Shown here in pieces: positions 1 through 11,199 of a stretch of DNA of 18,164 bases. The notes beneath the pieces are model-generated. The model made no database searches and was not told the origin of the DNA. It saw only the letters and a program-made list of their open reading frames with translations. This DNA is from CBFGTJ01 sp965651815 (lineage in GTDB: Bacteria; Actinomycetota; Acidimicrobiia; Acidimicrobiales; Microtrichaceae): assembly GCA_965651815.1 (NCBI GenBank), contig CBFGTJ010000051.1, positions 1-18,164 on the forward strand. The letters run 5' to 3'. Made by a program: the position numbers and the translations under genes. Position 1 is the stretch's first letter, and each line of letters opens with the position of its first letter.

Positions 1-239
1 CCCTGGCCGAGGCGCGTGTGCGGGATGGGGTCGACGTCGTCGAACAGCGACCGCCGGACCGGCTCGGAGCACAGCGCCGAGAAGGTGACCTCCCCCACGA
101 ACCGGCTCGCGCCCTCGGTCATCACCGGCACCACGTGGGCGCCCGCGTCGACGAGCCGTCGGCAGAGCTCGACCGCCTTGTACGCTGCGATGCCCCCGCA
201 CACACCCACGACGATGCGGCGACCGTCAAGGGTGCCCAT
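1..239 (-). CDS. coaBC: CoaBC (phosphopantothenoylcysteine decarboxylase/synthetase), N-terminal part only
   Basis: Only the first 79 codons lie in the window; the gene runs off the left edge. CoaBC joins cysteine to 4'-phosphopantothenate and decarboxylates the product in coenzyme A synthesis; this part is the FMN-dependent CoaC flavoprotein domain. The translation from the ATG at 239 reads MGTLDGRRIVVGVCGGIAAY and continues KAVELCRRLVDAGAHVVPVM, which fits the family's GGIAAYK nucleotide-binding loop near residues 15-21, then TEGASRFV and VTFSALCSEPV further on. The start lies 11 bases after the rpoZ stop, and rpoZ-coaBC adjacency is usual in actinobacteria. The CoaB domain cannot be seen. 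Family assignment is firm; completeness is unknown. Confidence 0.93.
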   Translation of the reverse strand, partial: MGTLDGRRIVVGVCGGIAAYKAVELCRRLVDAGAHVVPVMTEGASRFVGEVTFSALCSEPVRRSLFDDVDPIPHTRLGQ

Positions 240-250
240 GGAAGTGGCGC

Positions 251-571
251 TCAGGCTCCGTCGGACTCGCCGTCGCCGGCCTCGTCGGCGACCGGCTGCA
301 TCGACTCCGGCAGCGGACGCCCGGTGGCGCCGCCGACGCCCACGATCTTGTCCTGCGCGATCTCCTCGAACGCGATCGACAGGGGCTTGCGAGCCTGGGA
401 GGTCACCTGCGGCGGCACGACGTGGCCGAGGCCGTCGCCGAGCTGCCCGTAGTAGCTGTTGATCTGGCGGGCGCGCTTCGCGGCGAGCGTCACCAGCGCG
501 AACTTCGACTCGCACCGGTCGAGCAGCTCCTCGACGGGCGGGTCCATCATCGTGTCGAGCACATCTGCCAT
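251..571 (-). CDS. rpoZ: DNA-directed RNA polymerase omega subunit
   Basis: Small accessory subunit that helps assemble and stabilise RNA polymerase by holding the beta-prime subunit. From the ATG at 571 the protein is 106 residues. The core PPVEELLDRCESKFALVTLAAKRARQINSYY matches the omega family (PIDELL..SKYALV..AAKRARQIN.YY), followed by KPLSIAFEEI, the second conserved helix. The C-terminal tail is acidic, as in other actinobacterial omegas. Start choice is uncertain: an in-frame GTG at 616 would add 15 residues and ATGs at 550 and 547 would shorten it; all keep the whole fold. It lies between gmk and coaBC, the usual actinobacterial order, with a 142-base gap upstream that may hold its own promoter. 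Confidence 0.93.
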   Translation of the reverse strand: MADVLDTMMDPPVEELLDRCESKFALVTLAAKRARQINSYYGQLGDGLGHVVPPQVTSQARKPLSIAFEEIAQDKIVGVGGATGRPLPESMQPVADEAGDGESDGA

Positions 572-643
572 CGGTTCGGAGGACTCCAGGGTCGTGTTCT
601 GGCCGCGCACGGGCACGGCCGGCCGTCGGGCGACCGAGCGACG

Positions 644-652
644 ATGCTAGCA
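644..652 (-). promoter_or_regulatory. Candidate extended -10 promoter for rpoZ
   Basis: In the 142-base gap between gmk and rpoZ the minus strand reads TGCTAGCAT. This is a TANNNT -10 hexamer (TAGCAT) preceded by the TGN of an extended -10 element. No TTGACA-like -35 box stands 16-18 bases upstream; that stretch is only GC-rich. Transcription would start near 637, upstream of either rpoZ start codon. The call rests on one short match in a high-GC gap, so it is weak. Confidence 0.3.
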
Positions 653-713
653 GTGCGGGGCCCCGGCGGGAACGGCCCGGCCCACGTTCGCCCGCCCGGC
701 ACGCCCGGGGCCC

Positions 714-1598
714 TCAGCGGGAGCGGTGGGCGACCACGAGCCGGTGCAGTTCGTCCACGGCCCGGTCCAGGTCGTCGTTCACGACGTGGACGAAGTCCAT
801 GCCGGAGGCCAGCTCGACCTCCTCGGCCGCCTTCTCGAGCCGTTGGCGGACCCGCTCCTCGTCGTCGCCCCTCCCCCGCAGCCGCTGCTCCTGGGTGGCC
901 CGGTCGGGTGCGTCGACGAAGATCAGCAGGGCGTCGGGGTAGAGCCGCTTGACGTTCGCGGCGCCGCGCACGTCGATCTCGAACAGCACGTCGTGGCCGG
1001 GGGGCGGCTCGGGCACCGGCGAGCCCTGGTAGTAGTCGAGGAAGCGGGTCCACTCGAGGAAGCCGCCCGCCGCGGCGTGTGCGAGGAACTCCTCGACGGT
1101 CGCGAAGTGGTAGGCGTCCTCCGGCTCGCCGGGACGGCGGTCCCGGGTCGTCCACGAGCGGCTCAGCCAGAGGCGGTCGTCGCGGCACAGCAGCCGCTCC
1201 ACGAGCGTGCCCTTGCCCACGCCGCCGGGGCCCGAGATCACGATGACCGAGCTGCCCTCCGGCAAGGGCGGCACCGTGTCCGCGACCCCTTCGGTGGCGG
1301 ACGGGGTCGTGCCGCCGAAGGCCTCCAGCACGGTGCGGCGCTGCGAGGCGTCGAGCCCGGCGAGGGGCATCGCGCCGTCGAGGCCGAGCGCAGCGAGGCG
1401 CCGGCGCGTGTCCACCTTGCGGGCCCCGGGCAACGACTCGAGCGCCCACCCGAGCCGCACCGCGCCGACCAGCTCGTCGTGGCCGGCGCGCTCGAGCACC
1501 TCCTCCAGCGGGGGCCTGCCCTCGGCGAGCTCGTCCCGCAACGAGTGGCGCACCTCCCTCGCCCTGCGGGCCCACTCCAGGGCCGCGTCCCGGCCCAC
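714..1598 (-). CDS. gmk: IHF-type DNA-binding domain fused to guanylate kinase
   Basis: One uninterrupted 294-residue frame carries two proteins that are usually separate. Residues 8-95 match the actinobacterial integration host factor (mIHF/sIHF): the ARRAREVRHSLRDEL helix, then LEEVLERAGHDELVGAVRLGWALESLPGARKV and a C-terminal LAGLDASQRRTVLEAF segment resembling the family's LRGLGDRQRKALLEKF. Residues 116-294 are a complete guanylate kinase (ATP + GMP to ADP + GDP): P-loop SGPGGVGKGT at 122-131, then SRSWTTRDRRPGE, FEIDVRGAANV, RLRGRGDDEERVRQRL and the terminal VVNDDLDRAVDEL. GTG at 1598 directly abuts the pyrF stop at 1599, with no clear ribosome site. An internal GTG at 1274 (residue 109), 11 bases after an AAGGGG run, could also start a free kinase. 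In mycobacteria and Streptomyces the IHF gene precedes gmk as a separate gene. Confidence 0.88.
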   Translation of the reverse strand: MGRDAALEWARRAREVRHSLRDELAEGRPPLEEVLERAGHDELVGAVRLGWALESLPGARKVDTRRRLAALGLDGAMPLAGLDASQRRTVLEAFGGTTPSATEGVADTVPPLPEGSSVIVISGPGGVGKGTLVERLLCRDDRLWLSRSWTTRDRRPGEPEDAYHFATVEEFLAHAAAGGFLEWTRFLDYYQGSPVPEPPPGHDVLFEIDVRGAANVKRLYPDALLIFVDAPDRATQEQRLRGRGDDEERVRQRLEKAAEEVELASGMDFVHVVNDDLDRAVDELHRLVVAHRSR

Positions 1599-2318
1599 CT
1601 AGACGGCGGCGGCGATCGCCGCGGCAGCCGCCTCGGGGTCCTCGGCGGCGGTGACGGCCCGGCCGATGACGAGCAGGTCGGCGCCGTTCGCGACCGCCTC
1701 CTGGGGGCTCGCGGCGCGCGCCTGGTCGTGGCGGGCGCTGCCCGCCGGCCGGATGCCCGGCACGACCCGCAGCAGGCGGGGCGCCAGCTCGCGGGCGGTC
1801 TGCAGGTCCTCGGCGGCGAGCACGAGGCCGCCGCAGCCGCCCTCGAGGGCCAGGCGCACCCGGTTCGGCACGATGTGCGGCGGTGCACCGTCGTCACTGG
1901 TCAGCACCGTCACCGCGAGGGCGGTCGGGTCCGGCAGGCCCGCCCTGGCGGCGCCGTCGTGCAGCCCCTCGACACCCGCCCGCAGCATGTCGACCCCACC
2001 GAGCGCGTGGAGCGTCAGGTACTCCACGCCGAGCGAGCCGAGCACCCGCGTCGAGCGGTTCACGGTCGTGGGGATGTCGAACAGCTTGAGATCCAGGAAG
2101 ACCTGGTAGCCGAGGTCGCGCAGCGCACCGATGGCATCGGGGCCGTCCGCGCTGAACAGCTCGAGCCCGACCTTGGCGACGCCGAACCACGGGCGCAGCA
2201 GCGTGGCGAGCCGGTGCGCCTCGACCAGGTCGTCGACGTCGAGCGCGAGCGCGAGGCGCCGCCGGACGTCGTCGCCCACCGCCCCGCCCGGGCTCGCAGT
2301 GACCTCAGCTCCCGTCAT
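1599..2318 (-). CDS. pyrF: Orotidine 5'-phosphate decarboxylase
   Basis: Converts OMP to UMP, the last step of de novo UMP synthesis. The 239-residue protein has the short, E. coli/Bacillus-like (type 1) architecture: LALALDV at the first strand, K49 in VAKVGLELF, and the catalytic D-x-K-x-x-D as DLKLFDIPTTV (D76, K78, D81). Near the C-terminus GIRPAG, then DQARAASPQEAVANGADLLVIGRAVT is the phosphate-binding end of the barrel. The ATG at 2318 follows a good ribosome site (GAGGGGAG about seven bases upstream), which decides the start. It lies 39 bases after pyrD and directly before the IHF-gmk fusion. Assignment is firm. Confidence 0.96.
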   Translation of the reverse strand: MTGAEVTASPGGAVGDDVRRRLALALDVDDLVEAHRLATLLRPWFGVAKVGLELFSADGPDAIGALRDLGYQVFLDLKLFDIPTTVNRSTRVLGSLGVEYLTLHALGGVDMLRAGVEGLHDGAARAGLPDPTALAVTVLTSDDGAPPHIVPNRVRLALEGGCGGLVLAAEDLQTARELAPRLLRVVPGIRPAGSARHDQARAASPQEAVANGADLLVIGRAVTAAEDPEAAAAAIAAAV

Positions 2319-2357
2319 CGCCGTCTCCCCTCATTCGTCCGAGCCTCATCGTCGACC

Positions 2358-3283
2358 TCACGCATCCGGCGCCAGCGCGCCCGTCAGCTCCTCGACCGCC
2401 CGCACGCGGTGGCGGTCGCACCATGTTTCCAGACCCTCGAGCACCCTGAGCACCGTTCGCGGGTCCGCGAACGTCGCGGTGCCGACCTGGACGGCGCGCG
2501 CGCCGGCCAGCAGCAGCTCGACCGCGCCCTCCGCGTCGGCCACCCCGCCGACGCCGACGATCGGCAGGTCCGGCAGCGCGGCGTGCACGTCGTGGACCGC
2601 GCGCACGGCGACCGGGTGGATCGCGGGCCCCGACAGACCGCCCCCGCCACCGCCGAGCAGGGGCCGGCGGGCCTCGACGTCGATCACCATGCCCATCACG
2701 GTGTTGACGAGCGTGACCGCCTCGGCGCCGGCCTCCGCGGCGGCCGCGGCCACCTCCACCAGGCGGTCGGTGTTCGGGCTGAGCTTCGCCCAGCGGGGCA
2801 GGCCCGCCGCGGCGGCGGCGTCGAGGACCTCGGCGGTCGCCACCGGGTCGTGTGCGAACAGGTGGGCGCCGCCGTCGAGGTTGGGGCACGACAGGTTCAC
2901 CTCGACCGCGACGACGCGGTCGGGCACGCCCGCGAGCGCCGCGGCGGCAGCCGCGTAGTCCTCGACGGTCCGGCCCCAGATGCTCGCGACGACCGTCGCT
3001 CCGGCCGCGAGCAGGCGCGGCAGCTCGTCGCGGCGCCACGCCTCCACCCCCGGTCCCTGCAGCCCGACGCTGTTGAGCATCCCCGCCGGCGTCTGGTGGA
3101 CCCTGGGCGCGGGGTTGCCGGGCCAGGGCCGGGCCCCGAGGGACTTCACCACGACCGCGCCGAGGCGGGAGAGGTCGACGTAGGCGGCCAGCTCGTCGCC
3201 GTGGCCGGCCGTGCCCGACGCGGTCATGACCGGTGCCCGCAGGCGCACCGACCCGATCCGGGTCGACAGGTCGACCGTCCGGC

Positions 3284-3287
<4 letters not shown>
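2358..3287 (-). CDS. pyrD: Dihydroorotate dehydrogenase, class 1B-like catalytic subunit
   Basis: Oxidises dihydroorotate to orotate using FMN. The 309-residue protein lacks a membrane-targeting N-terminus and carries class 1 features: PVMTASGTAGHG (15-30 region), K48 in VVVKSLGARPWPGNP, the NLSCPN motif at 131-136 with the active-site cysteine C134, then GGLSGPAIHPVAVRAV and VGVGGVADAEGAVELLLAGARAVQVGTA, the FMN-phosphate site. This pattern is that of class 1B (PyrDB) enzymes, which normally pair with the iron-sulfur/FAD protein PyrK to pass electrons to NAD. No pyrK lies between carB and pyrD or anywhere in the window. A run of six glycines precedes the LSGP motif. The ATG overlaps the carB stop (ATGA at 3284-3287), so translation is probably coupled. 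Confidence 0.93.
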
Positions 3288-6640
<3,353 letters not shown>

Positions 6641-6684
6641 CAGTGGCTCCTTGGGGGGCGGGTCGGGGGGTGCTGTGCGACGCT

Positions 6685-7179
6685 GTGCCGGTGAGGTTCG
6701 GGTTCGAGCAACGCTGGGACGGCGCGGAGGTCGACGAGGTGGTCGAGGTCTACCTGGACCTCGACTTCTGGCACGGCCTGGACGCGCTGCGGTCGACCGC
6801 ACCGCCGGAGGTGCTGGGCCTCGAGCGATCGGGCGGCACGGCGCTGGTGCGCCTGCGCTACTCGCTCGCGGTCGAGCTGCCGGCGGAAGCGGCACGCTTC
6901 ATCGACACCCGCCGGGTCAGCTGGGTCGAGGAGTCGACCTGGGACCTGGCCAGCAACCGTGCCGAGGTGCGCTTCCTGCCCGACCAGGGCGGCGGGCTGC
7001 TGCGCGCCACGGCCTCGACCGCGGTGCTGGCACGCGACGGCGGCACGGTGCGTGAGGTGCGGGGCGACCTGCGGGTCCGGGTGCCGCTCGTGGGCGGCCG
7101 GGTCGAGCGGGCGATCGTCGAGGGCATCGGCGAGCACCTGGACGCGGAGGCCGAGGCGGTCGCCGAGCGCCTCGGTTGA
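6685..7179 (+). CDS. DUF2505 family protein (SRPBCC-like fold), antisense to the pyr operon
   Basis: The only convincing plus-strand gene. The 164-residue product starts VPVRFGFEQRWDGAEVDEVV and resembles DUF2505 proteins of actinobacteria: a lipid/ligand-binding START/SRPBCC-like fold, with the signature FIDTRRVSWVEESTWDLASN and the closing VRGDLRVRVPLVGGRVERAIVEGIGEHLDAEAEAVAERL. Function is unknown for the family; no signal peptide or membrane segment is visible. GTG 6685 or GTG 6691 is the likely start because homology begins at VRF; a GTG at 6643 would overlap the divergent carB leader. It is divergent from carB (44 bases between start codons) and convergent with carA (8 bases between stops), splitting an otherwise continuous operon. 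Start is uncertain, the gene itself is likely real. Confidence 0.82.
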   Translation: MPVRFGFEQRWDGAEVDEVVEVYLDLDFWHGLDALRSTAPPEVLGLERSGGTALVRLRYSLAVELPAEAARFIDTRRVSWVEESTWDLASNRAEVRFLPDQGGGLLRATASTAVLARDGGTVREVRGDLRVRVPLVGGRVERAIVEGIGEHLDAEAEAVAERLG

Positions 7180-7187
7180 GGGGCGGG

Positions 7188-8291
7188 TCACCTGGCCACC
7201 CCGCTCGCGGTGCGGTCGATCAGCGCGGCGAAGCGCTCGAACAGGTAGGCGCTGTCGCGGGGACCCGGCCCCGCCTCGGGGTGGTGCTGCACCCCGAACG
7301 CCGGCACCTCGGTCGAGGAGAAGCCCTCGACGGTGCCGTCGTTGAGGTTGACGTGGGTCACCTCGATCCCGCCGAGCCCCTCGACGTCGACGCAGTAGTT
7401 GTGGTTCTGGCTGGTGATCTCGATGCGACCGGTGGTGAGGTCGCGGACCGGGTGGTTGCCGCCGTGGTGGCCGAACGGCAGCTTGTAGGTCGACGCGCCG
7501 AGGGCGGCGCCGAGGATCTGGTGGCCGAGGCAGATCCCGAAGATCGGGACCTCACCGAGCAGCTCCCTGGTCGTCGCCTGCACGCCGTGGACCGCGGCGG
7601 GGTCACCCGGGCCGTTCGAGAGGAACAGGCCGTCGGGGGACATCGCGCGGATCTCGTCCGCGGTCGTGGTGGCGGGCACCACCTCGACGGTGCCGATCCT
7701 CGTGAGGTTCCGCAGGATCGTGCGCTTGATCCCCATGTCGACCGCCACGATGCGCCGCGTGGCGCCCTCGGTGGAGGCGACGGTGTAGGGCTCGGAGGTG
7801 GTGACCTGCACGACCAGGTCCCTGCCGTCGGTGCCGATCGCCCCGGCGGCGGCCTCGCGCAGCACGGACTCCGGCGCCGTGCCGAACGCGCCCGGCAACG
7901 ACCCGTGGTCGCGGAGGTGGCGCGTGAGGCGGCGGGTGTCGATGCCCGCGATGCCGGGGATCCCGTGGCGGACGAGGTACGCGGCGAGGTCCCCCTCGGC
8001 CCGCCAGCTGCTGTGGCGGCGGGCGGGCTCCCGCACGACCACCCCGGCGCAGTGCGGCACGTGCGACTCGTCGTCCTCGGCGTTCACCCCGTAGTTGCCG
8101 ATGTGGGGGTACGTGAAGGTGATCACCTGGCCCGCGTAGGACGGGTCGGAGATCACCTCCTGGTAGCCGGAGAGCACCGTGTTGAACACGAACTCACCGG
8201 TCGCGACGCCGCCGGGGGCCTCGGCGCCGAACGCCTCGCCCTCGAAGGTCGTCCCGTCGGCCAGCACGATCGCCGCGTCGGTGGTGCTCAC
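7188..8291 (-). CDS. carA: Carbamoyl-phosphate synthase small (glutaminase) subunit
   Basis: Releases ammonia from glutamine and channels it to CarB. The 367-residue protein has the CarA N-terminal domain (FNTVLSGYQEVISDPSYAGQ at 36-55, then YPHIGNYGVN) and a class I glutamine amidotransferase domain: LSNGPGDP at 224-231, nucleophile C254 in GICLGHQ, SQNHNYCVD at 294-302, and H337/E339 in QHHPEAGPGP. The catalytic triad is therefore intact. The GTG start at 8291 overlaps the pyrC stop (GTGA). Downstream the DUF2505 gene on the other strand ends 8 bases away, so carB is not directly adjacent as it is in most bacteria. Confidence 0.98.
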   Translation of the reverse strand: MSTTDAAIVLADGTTFEGEAFGAEAPGGVATGEFVFNTVLSGYQEVISDPSYAGQVITFTYPHIGNYGVNAEDDESHVPHCAGVVVREPARRHSSWRAEGDLAAYLVRHGIPGIAGIDTRRLTRHLRDHGSLPGAFGTAPESVLREAAAGAIGTDGRDLVVQVTTSEPYTVASTEGATRRIVAVDMGIKRTILRNLTRIGTVEVVPATTTADEIRAMSPDGLFLSNGPGDPAAVHGVQATTRELLGEVPIFGICLGHQILGAALGASTYKLPFGHHGGNHPVRDLTTGRIEITSQNHNYCVDVEGLGGIEVTHVNLNDGTVEGFSSTEVPAFGVQHHPEAGPGPRDSAYLFERFAALIDRTASGVAR

Positions 8292-9592
8292 CTCTGTGCC
8301 TCCCCGTCGGCCACGACCGACTCGCCGAACAGCAATGTGTGCCGTACCCGTCCACGGACCTCACGACCCACGTACGGCACGTTGCGGCTGCGGGACGCGC
8401 CGCCGCTGTCGTCGATCGTCCAGCGCTCCTGCGGGTCGATCACGCACAGGTTGGCGGTCGCGCCGGGTGCGATCGGGCCCCCGTGGTGGGTGAGCCCGGC
8501 GATCGCCGCGGGTTGCCAGGACATCCGTGCGATCACGTCCGCCTCGGTCATGCCGGTGCCGCCGTCGACCAGCTGGGTGAACGCCAGCGCCAGCGCGTAC
8601 TCGAGCCCGAGCATCCCCGGGGGCGCCTGGTCGAAGGGGCGCTCCTTCTCCTCGGGCGGGTGCGGCGCGTGGTCGGTGGCGATCGCGTCGATCGTCCCGT
8701 CCGCGAGGCCCGCGGAGATCGCGGCGACGTCCTCGTCGGAGCGCAGCGGCGGGTGCACCTTGTAGGTCGCGTCGTAGGTCGCGCAGCAGGCGTCGGTGAG
8801 CGTGAAGTGGTGCGGTGCCGCCTCGGCGGTCACCCTGACCCCGCCCGCCTTCGCCGCGGCGACCATGGCGACGGAGCCCGCGGTCGACAGGTGCTGGAAG
8901 TGGACCCGTCCGCCGGTCAGCCGCGCGAGCGCGATGTCGCGCATGACCATGAGCTCCTCCGCCTCGCTCGGCTGCCCCGGCAGCCCCAGGCGGCTCGACC
9001 ACTCCCCCTCGTGCATGCAGGTCCCCTCGGACAGCGAGCTCACCTCGCAGTGCTGGGCGAGGATGACGCCCAGGCCGCTGGCGTACTCGAGCGCACGCCG
9101 CATCAGGCGGTCGTCCTGCACCCCGGTGCCGTCATCGGTGAAGATCCGCACGCCCAGCTCGGCCATCTCGGCCATCGGGGCGAGCCGCTCGCCCTCCCGC
9201 CCCACGGTGATCGCACCGCTGGTGTGCACGTCGCAGGCGGCGCCGGCGCCGAGGGAGAGGACCTCGCGCACCACCGCCGCGCAGTCGATCGGCGGCGAGG
9301 TGTTGGGCATCGCCACCACCGCGGTGAACCCGCCGAGCGCCGCCGCACGGGCGCCGGTCTCGATCGTCTCGGCGTCCTCGCGGCCCGGCTGGCGCAGGTG
9401 GGTGTGCAGGTCGACCAGACCCGGCACCACCAGGCAGCCGCCGGCGTCGACGACCCGATGGCCGCGGGGCGCGTCGAGCCCGGTGCCGACCGCCTCGATG
9501 CGCCCTCCGTCGACGAGCACGTCGGCTTCGCGCTCGCCGTTCGCGTCCAGGACGCGCCCGCCCCGCACCAGGGTGACCCCGGGGGTGCTCAT
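8288..9592 (-). CDS. pyrC: Dihydroorotase, class I
   Basis: Zinc amidohydrolase closing carbamoyl aspartate to dihydroorotate, third step of UMP synthesis. The 434-residue length is normal for class I enzymes. Visible active-site elements are the HxH motif in DLHTHLRQPG (H63, H65), D153 in FTDDGTGVQ, H181 in AQHCE, H234 in HFQHLST and D307 in ATDHAPH, all in the expected order in the barrel. MPNTSPP near 95-101 is the usual substrate-side loop. The active site is complete, so this is not one of the inactive PyrC-like partners found beside some ATCases. The ATG at 9592 overlaps the pyrB stop (ATGA at 9589-9592) and the stop overlaps the carA start. Confidence 0.98.
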   Translation of the reverse strand: MSTPGVTLVRGGRVLDANGEREADVLVDGGRIEAVGTGLDAPRGHRVVDAGGCLVVPGLVDLHTHLRQPGREDAETIETGARAAALGGFTAVVAMPNTSPPIDCAAVVREVLSLGAGAACDVHTSGAITVGREGERLAPMAEMAELGVRIFTDDGTGVQDDRLMRRALEYASGLGVILAQHCEVSSLSEGTCMHEGEWSSRLGLPGQPSEAEELMVMRDIALARLTGGRVHFQHLSTAGSVAMVAAAKAGGVRVTAEAAPHHFTLTDACCATYDATYKVHPPLRSDEDVAAISAGLADGTIDAIATDHAPHPPEEKERPFDQAPPGMLGLEYALALAFTQLVDGGTGMTEADVIARMSWQPAAIAGLTHHGGPIAPGATANLCVIDPQERWTIDDSGGASRSRNVPYVGREVRGRVRHTLLFGESVVADGEAQR

Positions 9593-10599
9593 CGTGGTTC
9601 CTCCTCGACCTCCAGGGCCTCGGCGGCGCCTGCGGCGCGGCCGGGTCCGAGCAGCTTGAACAGCACGGCCATGCGCACCGCCACCCCGTTCGCGACCTGC
9701 TCGGTGATCACCGCGTTGGGGCGTTCGGCCACCTCGCTGGCCACCTCGACGCCCCGGTTCATCGGGCCCGGGTGCATGATCAGCGCGCCCGGCGGCAGCC
9801 GGTCGGCGCGCTCGGAGGTCAGCCCGTAGTTGGCCGTGTACTCACGCAACGACGGCACGAGCGCCTCGGTCATGCGCTCGCGCTGCATGCGCAGCAGGCA
9901 GCAGACGTCCAGCGTCGGCAGCACCTCGTCGAGGTCGTGGCTGACCGTGACCGGCCAGGCGTCGGCCACCGGCGGCAGCAGGGTCGGCGGCGCGACCAGC
10001 ACGACCTCCGCGCCGAGCGCGGTGAAGATCTCGATGTCGGAGCGGGCGACCCGGGAGTGCTTGATGTCGCCGACCACCGCGACCCGGCGCCCCTCGAGCG
10101 AGCCGAGGTGCGACCGGGCGGTGTAGGCGTCGAGCAGCGCCTGGGTCGGGTGCTGGTGCCACCCGTCGCCCGCGTTGATGACCGCGGCGCGCGTCCAGCG
10201 CGCGATCTGGGCCGGCACGCCCGAGGAGCGGTGGCGCACGACGATCGCGTCGATGCCCATCGCCTCGATGGTCTCGACCGTGTCGCGCACCGACTCACCC
10301 TTGTTGACCGACGACGCCGACACGGCGAACGACATCGTGTCCGCGGAGAGCCGCTTGGCGGCCGTCTCGAAGCTGAGCCGGGTGCGCGTCGAGTCCTCGA
10401 AGAACAGGGACACGACCGTGCGGCCGCGCAGCGCCGGCACCTTCGGGATGGCGCGGCGCCCCACCTCGACGAACGTGTCGGTGAGGTCGAGCAGCTCCTC
10501 GATCTGCTCCAGGTCCAGGTCGGAGATGGCGAGGAGGTGGCGGCTCGGATCAGGACCACGCACCGCGGCGGGGTCGTGCACGGGGGCGGGCAGGCTCAC
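9589..10599 (-). CDS. pyrB: Aspartate carbamoyltransferase catalytic subunit
   Basis: Condenses carbamoyl phosphate with aspartate. The 336-residue protein carries the carbamoyl-phosphate loop FFEDSTRTRLSFE (66-78), K100 in SSVNKGES, the HQHPTQALLD motif (148-157), and HPGPMNRG near the C-terminus, which belongs to the aspartate domain. No regulatory subunit gene pyrI is present, so control is presumably through PyrR at the operon level. The protein has a roughly 20-residue leader before ISDLDLEQIEELLD and an acidic tail, neither unusual. The GTG start at 10599 overlaps the pyrR stop as GTGA. Confidence 0.97.
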   Translation of the reverse strand: MSLPAPVHDPAAVRGPDPSRHLLAISDLDLEQIEELLDLTDTFVEVGRRAIPKVPALRGRTVVSLFFEDSTRTRLSFETAAKRLSADTMSFAVSASSVNKGESVRDTVETIEAMGIDAIVVRHRSSGVPAQIARWTRAAVINAGDGWHQHPTQALLDAYTARSHLGSLEGRRVAVVGDIKHSRVARSDIEIFTALGAEVVLVAPPTLLPPVADAWPVTVSHDLDEVLPTLDVCCLLRMQRERMTEALVPSLREYTANYGLTSERADRLPPGALIMHPGPMNRGVEVASEVAERPNAVITEQVANGVAVRMAVLFKLLGPGRAAGAAEALEVEEEPR

Positions 10600-11180
10600 G
10601 ACTTCTGCAGCTCGCCCAGCTCGACGCCGGACATGCTCACGTCGACGAGCTCGTCGCGACGGGTCGGGAGGTTCTTGCCGACGAAGTCGGGTCGGATGGG
10701 CAGCTCCCGGTGGCCGCGGTCGATCATCACCGCGAGCTGCACGACCCGCGGGCGCCCGAAGTCGACGAGCGCGTCGAGCGCGGCGCGGATGGTCCTGCCG
10801 GTGAAGAGCACGTCGTCGACGAGCACGACGATCTTGCCGTCGAGGTCGACCGGGATGTCGGTGACCTCCTCGGGCAGGACGGGCCGGATGCCGATGTCGT
10901 CCCGGTACAGGGCGACGTCCAGGGTGCCGACCGGCACGCCCGGCTCGTCCTCGCCGACCTCCTCGATCTCCTCCAGGGTCGCGGCGAGCGCCTCGGCGAG
11001 CTGCACGCCGCCGGTCTGCAGGCCGATCACCACCAGGTTCTCGAGGCCGTGGTTGCGCTCGAGGACCTCGTGCGCCATCCGGCGGATCGCCCGGTGGATG
11101 TCGTCCGCGTCCATCACCCGGGAGTGGGCAATGAAAACGCCCCCGTAGGGGCGTGTCATGCGTCGCTCACGCTCTGCCAT
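10596..11180 (-). CDS. pyrR: PyrR bifunctional pyr operon regulator / uracil phosphoribosyltransferase
   Basis: UMP-responsive RNA-binding repressor of pyr genes with residual uracil phosphoribosyltransferase activity. The 194-residue protein shows MDADDIHRAIRRMAHEVLER at 23-42, LYRDDIG at 91-97, the PRPP-binding motif VVLVDDVLFTGRT at 118-130, and VQLAVMIDRGHRELPIRPDFVGKN at 147-170, all PyrR hallmarks. Start choice: ATG 11180 has GGGAAGG six bases upstream, the best ribosome site; ATGs at 11159 and 11114 have none, and starting at 11114 would remove the segment before MDADD that the family keeps. It heads the pyrR-pyrB-pyrC-carA run. A PyrR-binding hairpin sits just upstream and a terminator-like hairpin lies within codons 9-15. 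Confidence 0.95.
   Translation of the reverse strand: MAERERRMTRPYGGVFIAHSRVMDADDIHRAIRRMAHEVLERNHGLENLVVIGLQTGGVQLAEALAATLEEIEEVGEDEPGVPVGTLDVALYRDDIGIRPVLPEEVTDIPVDLDGKIVVLVDDVLFTGRTIRAALDALVDFGRPRVVQLAVMIDRGHRELPIRPDFVGKNLPTRRDELVDVSMSGVELGELQKS
11134..11154 (-). terminator. Terminator-like hairpin with UACG tetraloop inside the start of pyrR
   Basis: On the minus strand the arms ACGCCCC (11154-11148) and GGGGCGT (11143-11137) pair perfectly across a UACG loop, giving C(UACG)G, an exceptionally stable UNCG tetraloop, and are followed by a short U run (11137-11134). This is the form of an intrinsic terminator, though the U tract is short. It lies inside codons 9-15 of pyrR as annotated. 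The CCCCTACGG of its 5' side also occurs at 11204-11196 in the leader hairpin, so the two hairpins could compete for the upstream AGGGG arm. Confidence 0.45.
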
Positions 11181-11186
11181 CGGCAG

Positions 11187-11193
11187 CCTTCCC
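11187..11193 (-). promoter_or_regulatory. Ribosome binding site deciding the pyrR start
   Basis: Minus-strand GGGAAGG ends six bases before the ATG at 11180. It is the only good Shine-Dalgarno match among the alternative pyrR starts, and it lies six bases downstream of the PyrR-binding hairpin stem. Repression by blocking ribosome access is therefore plausible, as described for Mycobacterium smegmatis pyr. Confidence 0.6.
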
Positions 11194-11199
11194 GTCCGT

